Source of the DNA: Streptosporangiaceae bacterium
Lineage (GTDB): Bacteria; Actinomycetota; Actinomycetes; Streptosporangiales; Streptosporangiaceae
Assembly (NCBI GenBank): GCA_030040415.1
Contig: JASHTT010000370.1
Location: forward strand, 1 to 6,063
Direction of reading: 5' to 3'
DNA length: 6,063 nucleotides
Positions within the stretch are counted from its first letter, which is position 1; the number at the start of each line of letters is the position of its first letter. Position numbers and translations under genes: made by a program. The notes under the pieces are model-generated. The model made no database searches. It was given only the letters and a program-made list of their open reading frames with translations, and was not told the origin of the DNA. Positions 1 to 5,920 of this stretch are shown piece by piece.

Positions 1-1495
1 GGTCGCGGTCATCCTTGCGGATTACCGAATGCCGGACATGAACGGCATCGAATTCCTGGAAGACGCCATGGATGTGTTCCCGGATGCCCGGCGGGCGTTG
101 CTGACCGCGTACGCGGATACGGGTGCCGCCATTGACGCCATCAACGTCGTCGATCTCGACTACTACCTGCTGAAGCCGTGGGACCCCCCGGAAGAGAAGC
201 TCTACCCGGTGGTCGACGCGCTACTGGACGCGTGGCTGTCGACCGACCACAGGCAGGTGCCGGAGACCAAGGTTGTCGGACACCGGTGGTCTGCCCGATC
301 GTCGGAGGTGCGCGAGTTCCTGGCCCGCAACCAGGTGCCGTACCGCTGGTACGCCGCCGACGAGCCCGAGGGCCAGCGGCTGCTCGCCGCGGCTGGTGCG
401 GACGACCGCAGGCTGCCGTTGGTGATCACGCCGGACGGTACTCCGCTCATCCAGCCCGCCGACGCGGAACTGGCTGACCGGGTCGGGCTCGCGACGACGC
501 CCTCCGCGGAGTTCTACGACCTGATAGTGATCGGCGGCGGTCCCGCCGGGCTTGGAGCGGCCGTCTACGGGGCTTCCGAAGGCCTGCGGACCGTGCTCGT
601 CGAGCGAACCGCAACTGGCGGCCAGGCAGGGCAGTCATCGAGGATCGAGAACTACCTCGGCTTTCCCGACGGAGTCTCCGGCAGCCAGCTCACCGACCGG
701 GCCCGGCGGCAGGCGGCCAAGTTCGGCGCGGAGTTGCTCACCGCTCGCGAGGTGACCGGCCTGGAGGTGCGCGGCGCCGCGAGGACCGTGCGCTTCGGGG
801 ACGGCAGCGCGATCGACGCTCACGCGGTCATCCTGGCCACCGGGGTCACCTACCGGCAGTTGAAGGCGCCGGGCGTCGCGGACTTCACGGGTCGCGGCGT
901 CTACTACGGCTCGGCGCTGACCGAGGCAGTCGGCTGCGCGGGTGAGGACATCTACATCGTGGGCGGGGCCAACTCGGCCGGGCAGGCGGCGGTGTACCTG
1001 TCCCGCGGCTGCGAGTCGGTCAACATCCTGGTCCGCGGGCCGTCACTGACCAGCTCGATGTCGCATTACCTGATCGAGCAGGTGGAAGCGATCCCGTCTA
1101 TCCACGTGCAGACCTGCACAGAGGTCGTGGCGGCGCACGGCAGCGACCACCTTGAGCAGCTCACGCTGCGCAACTCAAGTACCGGGCAGGAGCGCAAGGT
1201 TCCCGCGCAGTGGCTGTTCGTCTTCATCGGCGCGGCGCCGCTGACGGACTGGCTCGAGGGCGTCGTGCGCAGGGACGACCACGGCTTCATCCTGACGGGG
1301 CCGGACCTATTGTCGGAGGGCCAGCCGCCGCCCGAGTGGCCGCTTGACCGCCCGCCCTACCACCTGGAAGCGAGCGTGCCAGGCGTGTTTGTCGCCGGGG
1401 ACGTCCGGTCCGAGTCGGCTAAGCGCGTGGCATCGGCGGTCGGCGAGGGCGCGATGGCGGTCATGCTGGTGCACCGGTACCTGGAGCAGCTGTGA
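1..1495 (+). CDS. Receiver domain / glutaredoxin-like / thioredoxin-reductase-like FAD flavoprotein fusion (5' partial)
   Basis: The gene is open to the left edge (codons in phase from base 2), so its true start lies outside. The ATG at 29 cannot be the start, because the phospho-acceptor Asp (codon 20-22, in ADYRMPDMNG) lies before it. Numbering from that ATG, the receiver occupies about 1-70 with conserved Thr26 and Lys49 (LLKPW). Residues 80-153 resemble a glutaredoxin/thioredoxin fold, but WSARSS replaces the usual CxxC site. Residues 163-488 form a two-dinucleotide-domain flavoprotein: FAD motif IGGGPAG from 169, ATG near 275, NAD(P) motif VGGANSAG around 312, and the FAD-closing AGDV (Asp458). 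The active-site CATC of thioredoxin reductases is absent (GRGVYYGSALTEA instead). The only visible cysteines are C303, C328 and C363. The Arg-rich NADPH 2'-phosphate motif is also missing. It is probably a cytosolic redox enzyme controlled by phosphorylation; its substrate is unknown. It is coupled to the following kinase gene by a 4-bp overlap. Confidence 0.9.
   Translation, partial: VAVILADYRMPDMNGIEFLEDAMDVFPDARRALLTAYADTGAAIDAINVVDLDYYLLKPWDPPEEKLYPVVDALLDAWLSTDHRQVPETKVVGHRWSARSSEVREFLARNQVPYRWYAADEPEGQRLLAAAGADDRRLPLVITPDGTPLIQPADAELADRVGLATTPSAEFYDLIVIGGGPAGLGAAVYGASEGLRTVLVERTATGGQAGQSSRIENYLGFPDGVSGSQLTDRARRQAAKFGAELLTAREVTGLEVRGAARTVRFGDGSAIDAHAVILATGVTYRQLKAPGVADFTGRGVYYGSALTEAVGCAGEDIYIVGGANSAGQAAVYLSRGCESVNILVRGPSLTSSMSHYLIEQVEAIPSIHVQTCTEVVAAHGSDHLEQLTLRNSSTGQERKVPAQWLFVFIGAAPLTDWLEGVVRRDDHGFILTGPDLLSEGQPPPEWPLDRPPYHLEASVPGVFVAGDVRSESAKRVASAVGEGAMAVMLVHRYLEQL
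1483..1486 (+). promoter_or_regulatory. Ribosome binding site of the kinase gene, inside the upstream gene
   Basis: GGAG lies 5 nt before the GTG at 1492, within the last codons of the flavoprotein gene. The GTG shares bases with the TGA stop (GTGA, 1492-1495). This spacing supports the GTG as the start and suggests translational coupling, so the two proteins are probably made together. Confidence 0.65.
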
Positions 1496-3033
1496 CTGCG
1501 GCTCCGGACAGCGGCAGCGCTCCGGACAGCGGCAGCGCTCCGGACAGCGGCAGCGGGCCTGGCGGCTGCAGCGCGGACGAGCTCAGCACGCTCTTTCTGT
1601 TCGAGAAGCTGACCAGCGAGCAGCTTGCCTGGCTGTGCCGGGAGGGCGAGGTCATTACCGTGCCCGCCGGGCTCGTGTACGCGGAGGGAGAGCCGGCCGA
1701 GCGGCTCTACGTGCTGCTGTCGGGGACCGTCACGCTGTACCGGCGGGTCGGCGCCGACGACGTGGAGGTGAACCGCACCTCGTTGCGGGGCGCATACGGC
1801 GGCGCCTTTTACGCCTACCTCGGCGACCGGATCCCGCAGGTCTACAACAACTCGATGCGGGCGGTGGAGCCTTGCCGGTTCTTCGTCCTGGCCGCCGACA
1901 AGTTCGCGCGGCTGATGACCGAGTGGTTCCCGATGGCGGTGCACCTGCTCGAGGGACTGTTCTTTGGCGTCCGCAGTGCCCAGGAGGTCGTCGGACAGCG
2001 GGAGCGGCTGCTGGCCCTCGGATCCCTGTCAGCCGGGCTGACGCACGAGCTGAACAACCCGGCTGCTGCCGCAGTGCGCGCGGTGGGCGGGCTGCGCGAG
2101 CGGATTCTGACACTGCGCGAGGGGCTGGCGAGCATCGCGGCCGGCCCGGACGACCGGACGGTACTGACCGCGCTGCTACGGCTCCAGGCACAGACCGCCA
2201 AGCTGGTGAGTCATGCAGCTGACCTGACTCCGCTGCAGGCGAGCGACCAGGAAGACGATGTTGCCGACTGGCTGACCGACCACGGCGTAACCGACGGCTG
2301 GGACCTCGCGCCATCCTTCGTGCAGGCCGGACTGCATACCGACTGGCTGGCAAAGGCCGCCGAGGCGATCGGTGCGGCGGTGGGGCAGGAGGTGGACCTG
2401 CCGGCGGTACTGCGCGTGTTGGGCAATACGGTAGAGATCGAACTGCTGATGGCGGACATCACCGACGCGGTGACCCGGATCTTCGCGCTGGTCGGCGCGG
2501 CCCGTCAGTATTCGCAGCTGGACCGGGCACCGTATCAGGTCGCCGACATCCACGACCTGCTGGAGAGCACACTGGTGATGCTCGGCGGCGCCATCGGCCC
2601 CGGCATCACGGTGGTGCGCAACTACGACAGGAGCCTGCCGCCGGTACCGTGCTACCCGGCCGAGCTGAACCAGGTATGGACGAACCTCATCGACAACGCG
2701 CTGGCGGCGATGGCGGGCAGCGGCACCCTTACGATCACGACCTCGGCCGACGACGGCAATGCGATAGTCGAGATCGCTGACACCGGGTCGGGGATCCCTG
2801 CCGAGATCGTGGACCGCATATATGAGCCGTTCTTCACGACCAAGCCGGTCGGTCAAGGGACCGGGCTTGGGCTGGACATCAGCTGGCGCATCGTCGTTAC
2901 CCGGCACCACGGCGACCTGCGGGTGCGATCGCAGCCAGGAGACACGCGGTTCACCGTCCGGCTGCCGCTGACACCCCAGGCGGCCGTGACCGGAGCCGCA
3001 GACTCAAGCGGGCCCGAAAGTCCGCAGGGCTAG
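1492..3033 (+). CDS. cNMP-binding-domain sensor histidine kinase
   Basis: This is a 513-aa protein with no signal peptide or membrane segment, so it is a cytosolic kinase. Residues 4-21 are three APDSGS repeats. Residues 31-158 form a cyclic-nucleotide-binding-like (CAP-fold) domain. Its phosphate-binding cassette (about 100-124, YGGAFYAYL...YNNSMRA) lacks the Glu and Arg that contact cAMP in CAP, so the ligand may differ. The H-box is LSAGLTHELNNP, with His185 as the predicted phosphorylation site. A helical insertion of about 100 residues (215-316) separates it from the second dimerisation helix (317-345). The HATPase_c domain has an N-box (NLIDNAL, Asn402), G1 box (DTGSGIP, Asp430), F-box (YEPFFTTKP, 444-452) and G2 box (GQGTGLGL, 454-461), so it appears catalytically complete. 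The likely phosphorylation partner is the receiver domain of the preceding gene; this is inferred from operon structure. The 3' end overlaps the convergent regulator gene by 30 bp. Confidence 0.93.
   Translation: MTAAPDSGSAPDSGSAPDSGSGPGGCSADELSTLFLFEKLTSEQLAWLCREGEVITVPAGLVYAEGEPAERLYVLLSGTVTLYRRVGADDVEVNRTSLRGAYGGAFYAYLGDRIPQVYNNSMRAVEPCRFFVLAADKFARLMTEWFPMAVHLLEGLFFGVRSAQEVVGQRERLLALGSLSAGLTHELNNPAAAAVRAVGGLRERILTLREGLASIAAGPDDRTVLTALLRLQAQTAKLVSHAADLTPLQASDQEDDVADWLTDHGVTDGWDLAPSFVQAGLHTDWLAKAAEAIGAAVGQEVDLPAVLRVLGNTVEIELLMADITDAVTRIFALVGAARQYSQLDRAPYQVADIHDLLESTLVMLGGAIGPGITVVRNYDRSLPPVPCYPAELNQVWTNLIDNALAAMAGSGTLTITTSADDGNAIVEIADTGSGIPAEIVDRIYEPFFTTKPVGQGTGLGLDISWRIVVTRHHGDLRVRSQPGDTRFTVRLPLTPQAAVTGAADSSGPESPQG
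1501..1554 (+). repeat. Perfect 3 x 18-bp in-frame tandem repeat
   Basis: Three identical copies of gctccggacagcggcagc occur at 1501-1518, 1519-1536 and 1537-1554, starting three codons after the kinase start. Each encodes APDSGS, giving a flexible, Pro/Ser/Gly-rich N-terminal tail. Base-perfect identity, with synonymous positions not drifted, suggests recent duplication by slippage. Because the unit is a multiple of three, copy-number changes would alter tail length without a frameshift. Confidence 0.95.
3004..3033. other. 30-bp convergent overlap of two coding regions
   Basis: The kinase stop TAG (3031-3033, plus strand) lies inside the regulator gene, whose TGA stop is at 3004-3006 on the minus strand. 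The last ten codons of each gene are therefore antisense to one another. No intergenic terminator is possible here, and I saw no obvious hairpin with a T-tract close to either stop. Read-through transcripts would be complementary at their 3' ends. Confidence 0.9.
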
Positions 3034-5799
3034 CTCGGCGGCATCCTGCCATCGCGGTGGTATGGCCGGTCCCTGGCCGGCCGCCGCCTCGCCTGCGGCG
3101 ACGACCAGCTTGCGGGTCTCGTCCACGGCCGCCTGCTCAAAGTCGAAGCGGAACCGGTAGCCGATGTCGCCGCGCAGCCGTTCCGCGGCGGACAGCAGCC
3201 GTGCCGCCGTTTCGGGTGGCTGCCTGAGGCTCGCCAGGCGGCCGAGAGCTTCCAGCGAATCGCACACAAGCAGCAGGTAGCTATGCTCAGCCGCCGCCCG
3301 CAGGGTGGCGGACCAGTGCGAGGCCGCGGCGTGATCGTCGCCATCGATACCCGCCCAGGCGCCGTAGATGGCGGAGATGCTCGCGGCCAGCAGCGACCCA
3401 GCTTGCGGTGGCTGAGCGGAACGAGCTACCTCGGCCGGGTCGAGTCGCTCGCCGCGGTCGATGGCGTTGCGGCAGATCGTCCTCAGGCCGCCCGGCTGGA
3501 AGCCCATGGCCGGAGACCAGCCGAGGAACTCGGCGCTGTCCGGATGTACTCCGCGCAGCAGCCCTAGCCGCAGTTCCTGGAGCTTGAAGCTCAGCAAGCC
3601 GCCGGGCGGCCATGCCCTGGCAAGATCGGCCATCAGCGCGCTCGCCAGGTCAGCGAGGTCCTGATCGCGGCGCTGGAATGCCACGTTCACGATGCGCCCG
3701 AGTCCGAGTATGCGAAGCGACGGCATCACCCTCGGATTTGTCGTTCCCGCCATCGCCAAGTCAAGCGCGGCGTCCATGCTGCCACGTTCGATCAGGACGT
3801 CGATCTGCGCTATGTCGCATGTCGTGCGCACCGACGTCGACAGGCCGGACGCGAGATCATCCATCCGGGCGAGCCAGCCGTCGGTGTCCTCGTCGTTGCC
3901 GCTGACGCTGGCGTGTGCCGCGGCGACCGCCGCGAGCGACGGTGACCGGGCTTGCGAACCGAGCTCGAACGCGGAGGTGAACCAGGTCTGGTCCCGCGGC
4001 GGCAAGCTACCCAGGACCAGCTTGCACCACCCCTCGCAATATGCGTCACGGCGCCCGGCCGCGATGGCCGCAGCCTTCGGAACCGCGCCGACGACGAACG
4101 CGACGTCGCCCGCCAGCAGGCGGCTGAGGCCGAGCGCGGCCACCGCCTTCGACCATGTGTCCGGCTCTGACTCGGCGGCGAGCGCCAGCGCTGAGTCGCC
4201 TAGCTCGACGGCGTCGGTGAACAGGCTGAGCAGGTGCCAGGACTGGCCGAAGGCCGCGACCAGCTCGGCGGCTCGCAGCGCACCCGCCTGCACAGACCAG
4301 GCGAGAGCGGACCGGACATTGGGATAGTCGTCGGCGACCAGCTCTAGCACCTCGTCCGTGGGTTCGGCGGCACCGATCATGACGAGCCACGTGGCGTAGT
4401 AATCGGCGTGCGCACCGGCGATGCGGGCCAGTTCCGACTCCTGCTGTGCGGTCTGCGTCGCGTAGGCCCTGATGCTGTCGAGCACCCGGTACCTGGCTTC
4501 TGTGACGGCCGTCCCCGGCCGTGCGCCAGGGCCCTTGACCTGTCTGCGGCTGTCCTCTTTCGAGACGAGCGACTTGTCCACCAGCCGGCCGAAGATCGCG
4601 GAGACCTCCCGCTGGCCCAGTCCGGTCACCTGCCCGCAGACCGAGGTGATCGCGTCGAGGCTGAATGTCCCCGAGAAGCAGGCAAGGCAACGGAACGTGG
4701 CCCGCTCCTCGTCGGTCAGCAGCTGGTAACTCCAGTCCACCGATGCCCACAGCGTGGCCTGCCGGCCGGGAACACCCCGGCTGCGGGTAGCGGCCAGGGC
4801 CAGGTGCGCGTCAAGCTCCTCGGCAAGTTCGTGCACGCCCAGCGTGCGCACCCGCGCCGCGGTCAGCTCGATCGCGAGCGGAATCCCCTCAAGCCGCTGG
4901 CAGATCCTTGCGACGGCACCGGCGGTCTCGTCGGTCACCGTGAACGCGGGGCTGGCCCTGGTGGCCCGCTCGGCGAACAGCTGCACGCTGTGCACGTCGG
5001 CGAGCGTCTCGGCGGAGGGCGTCGTGTCAGGTTCGGGGAGTGCCAGCGGCGGAACGGGCCACACGACCTCACCCGGAACGGCAAGCGGCTCGCGAGTGGT
5101 GGTCAGGATCGTGATCGATGGCGCCTGCAGCAGGGCGGCGACCAGGTCGCTTGCCGCGTCGAGAACGTGCTCGCAGTTGTCGATGACCAGCAGCGCGGGC
5201 TCGGTCGGCAGCGCGCCGAAGATGAGCTCTGCCGTTACCGCTAAGCCAGGCTGCTGCGCGCCCCCGATGGCGGCCAGGACGGCGGCAGGCACGGCCGGCC
5301 CGTCGCTCACCGGGCCAAGCTCAACCCACCACGTTCCGCCCTCGAACTTGTCCCGTACCTGTTCCGCCACGCGCAGCGCCAGCCTCGTCTTGCCGACGCC
5401 GCCGGGTCCGGTCAGCGTGACGAGGCGCTCGCTGGCGAGTTCGTGGGCGAGCTGCCCGACCTCGGCTTGACGGCCGACAAGCGGGGTGAGTGGCGCGGGC
5501 AGCGGCTTACGGCGCCAGACATGCTCGGTCGACGTAGTCGCGCCGTCCCCCCGGACCGCTGTGGCGGCGATGCCCGCGGCCGCGCCTGCGAAGGCAGCCC
5601 GCTCGGCAGGTGTGAGATCGAGAGCGTCGCAGATCAGCGACACTGTCGACAGCCGGGGAGCGCGCCGCTTGCCCTGTTCCAGCGCGGCGATCGTGTCGGG
5701 GCTGAGGCGGCACCGGTCCGCGAGTGCTTCCTGGGTGAGGCTGGCCGAGACGCGGAACTGATGCAGCAGTTCGGCGAAGGTGTCTGGCAGTTGGGCCAC
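3004..5799 (-). CDS. XRE-type HTH / STAND (NB-ARC-like) ATPase / TPR-like transcriptional regulator
   Basis: This is a 931-aa protein. The start GTG at 5799 is the first possible start after an in-frame TGA (5832-5830), and it places the HTH a few residues from the N-terminus, as is usual. Residues 7-70 form a Cro/CI-type HTH (LTQEALADRCRLSPDTIAALEQGKR split over 21-44). Residues 100-320 form a STAND ATPase: LVGR at 107, Walker A GPGGVGKT (131-138), Walker B LLVIDN (203-208, Asp207), sensor-like TTTRE (233-237) and GIPLAIEL (305-312). A winged-helix segment follows (about 350-415), then the conserved RVLDSIRAYA (438-447). Residues 455-931 are Ala/Leu-rich and helical, resembling a degenerate TPR solenoid. 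There is no C-terminal LuxR HTH or enzymatic effector, so DNA binding must come from the N-terminal HTH. By family analogy it is an ATP-switched regulator sensing a ligand or protein through the C-terminal half. Targets cannot be read from the sequence; its own promoter is one candidate. Confidence 0.9.
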   Translation of the reverse strand: MAQLPDTFAELLHQFRVSASLTQEALADRCRLSPDTIAALEQGKRRAPRLSTVSLICDALDLTPAERAAFAGAAAGIAATAVRGDGATTSTEHVWRRKPLPAPLTPLVGRQAEVGQLAHELASERLVTLTGPGGVGKTRLALRVAEQVRDKFEGGTWWVELGPVSDGPAVPAAVLAAIGGAQQPGLAVTAELIFGALPTEPALLVIDNCEHVLDAASDLVAALLQAPSITILTTTREPLAVPGEVVWPVPPLALPEPDTTPSAETLADVHSVQLFAERATRASPAFTVTDETAGAVARICQRLEGIPLAIELTAARVRTLGVHELAEELDAHLALAATRSRGVPGRQATLWASVDWSYQLLTDEERATFRCLACFSGTFSLDAITSVCGQVTGLGQREVSAIFGRLVDKSLVSKEDSRRQVKGPGARPGTAVTEARYRVLDSIRAYATQTAQQESELARIAGAHADYYATWLVMIGAAEPTDEVLELVADDYPNVRSALAWSVQAGALRAAELVAAFGQSWHLLSLFTDAVELGDSALALAAESEPDTWSKAVAALGLSRLLAGDVAFVVGAVPKAAAIAAGRRDAYCEGWCKLVLGSLPPRDQTWFTSAFELGSQARSPSLAAVAAAHASVSGNDEDTDGWLARMDDLASGLSTSVRTTCDIAQIDVLIERGSMDAALDLAMAGTTNPRVMPSLRILGLGRIVNVAFQRRDQDLADLASALMADLARAWPPGGLLSFKLQELRLGLLRGVHPDSAEFLGWSPAMGFQPGGLRTICRNAIDRGERLDPAEVARSAQPPQAGSLLAASISAIYGAWAGIDGDDHAAASHWSATLRAAAEHSYLLLVCDSLEALGRLASLRQPPETAARLLSAAERLRGDIGYRFRFDFEQAAVDETRKLVVAAGEAAAGQGPAIPPRWQDAAELALRTFGPA

Positions 5800-5805
5800 C
5801 CCCCC
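5799..5805 (-). promoter_or_regulatory. G7 run forming the start region of the regulator gene
   Basis: On the minus strand seven G residues run directly into the start codon; the seventh is the G of GTG. There is no well-spaced GGAGG-type ribosome binding site. The G-run is the only purine-rich stretch close by and it abuts the start, so initiation is probably weak. The in-frame upstream TGA rules out a longer protein in this frame. Confidence 0.35.
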
Positions 5806-5827
5806 GGTGTCGTTCCGACCCGGAGGG

Positions 5828-5845
5828 TATCACGCTGGGCTGATA
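5828..5845. promoter_or_regulatory. Interrupted palindrome TATCA-N8-TGATA, possible operator
   Basis: TATCA (5828-5832) and TGATA (5841-5845) are exact inverted repeats with an 8-bp spacer, centred about 37 bp upstream of the regulator's GTG. AT-rich half-sites stand out in this GC-rich gap, and the position would suit autoregulation by an HTH dimer. The arms are only 5 bp, so chance occurrence is quite possible. I could not define a convincing -35/-10 pair around it. Confidence 0.22.
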
Positions 5846-5866
5846 GTCCGACTTGGGCAAGAGTGC

Positions 5867-5903
5867 GGCCGGGCCCTGCGCGGGGGGTGCGCGGGGCCCG
5901 GCC
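5867..5903 (-). terminator. Strong GC hairpin, probable terminator of the Ig-domain gene
   Basis: Two 15-nt arms (5867-5881 and 5889-5903) are complementary except at one pair (T5877/G5893), with a 7-nt loop. The hairpin starts 17 nt beyond the TAA stop of the minus-strand Ig-domain gene and precedes the regulator gene, so a terminator between the two units is the natural reading. No U-tract follows it, which is common for actinomycete terminator-like hairpins. The one imperfect pair would be a G-U wobble in a plus-strand RNA but an A-C mismatch in the minus-strand RNA. Confidence 0.55.
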
Positions 5904-5920
5904 TGGGGGCGGGGGGTGGG
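5904..5920. other. G-rich (plus) / C-rich (minus) tract next to the hairpin
   Basis: The plus strand has runs of 5, 6 and 3 G separated by single bases, with two further G-runs inside the adjacent hairpin. For minus-strand transcription the G-rich strand is the template, and the RNA just after the stop codon is C-rich and G-poor. This might aid pausing or Rho loading ahead of the hairpin. Both roles are inference. Confidence 0.3.

Noticed and set aside
29..31. ATG at 29 as the start of the receiver-flavoprotein gene
   Set aside because: The same frame is open to the window edge, and the upstream codons contain the receiver's phospho-acceptor Asp and beta-strand (VAVILAD). The gene therefore begins outside the window.
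1344..2222. Long plus-strand open frame (292 codons) with repeated SGQRQR
   Set aside because: It is a shadow of the flavoprotein and kinase genes in another frame. Its repeat is the 18-bp tandem repeat read out of frame, and its composition is Arg/Ala/Gly-rich without any domain.
2176..2910. Minus-strand open frame of 244 codons opposite the kinase
   Set aside because: It is antisense to strongly conserved kinase motifs, is rich in Arg/His/Val of the kind produced by GC-rich antisense frames, and has no recognisable domain.
4408..5244. Plus-strand open frames opposite the regulator (also 3692-4327, 4754-5470 and 5443-5937)
   Set aside because: They lie antisense to the well-supported ATPase and helical domains. 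Stop-poor antisense frames are expected at this GC content, and none shows a recognisable motif.
5507..5860. Minus-strand ATG at 5860 as an upstream start for the regulator
   Set aside because: It is in a different frame from the HTH-ATPase protein. The regulator frame has a TGA at 5832-5830, so GTG 5799 is the first possible start.
5830..5860. Sigma-70-like promoter for the regulator (TTGCCC with TGATAC or TACCCT)
   Set aside because: The spacings (22 and 25 nt) do not fit and the matches are poor. I could not support a specific promoter.
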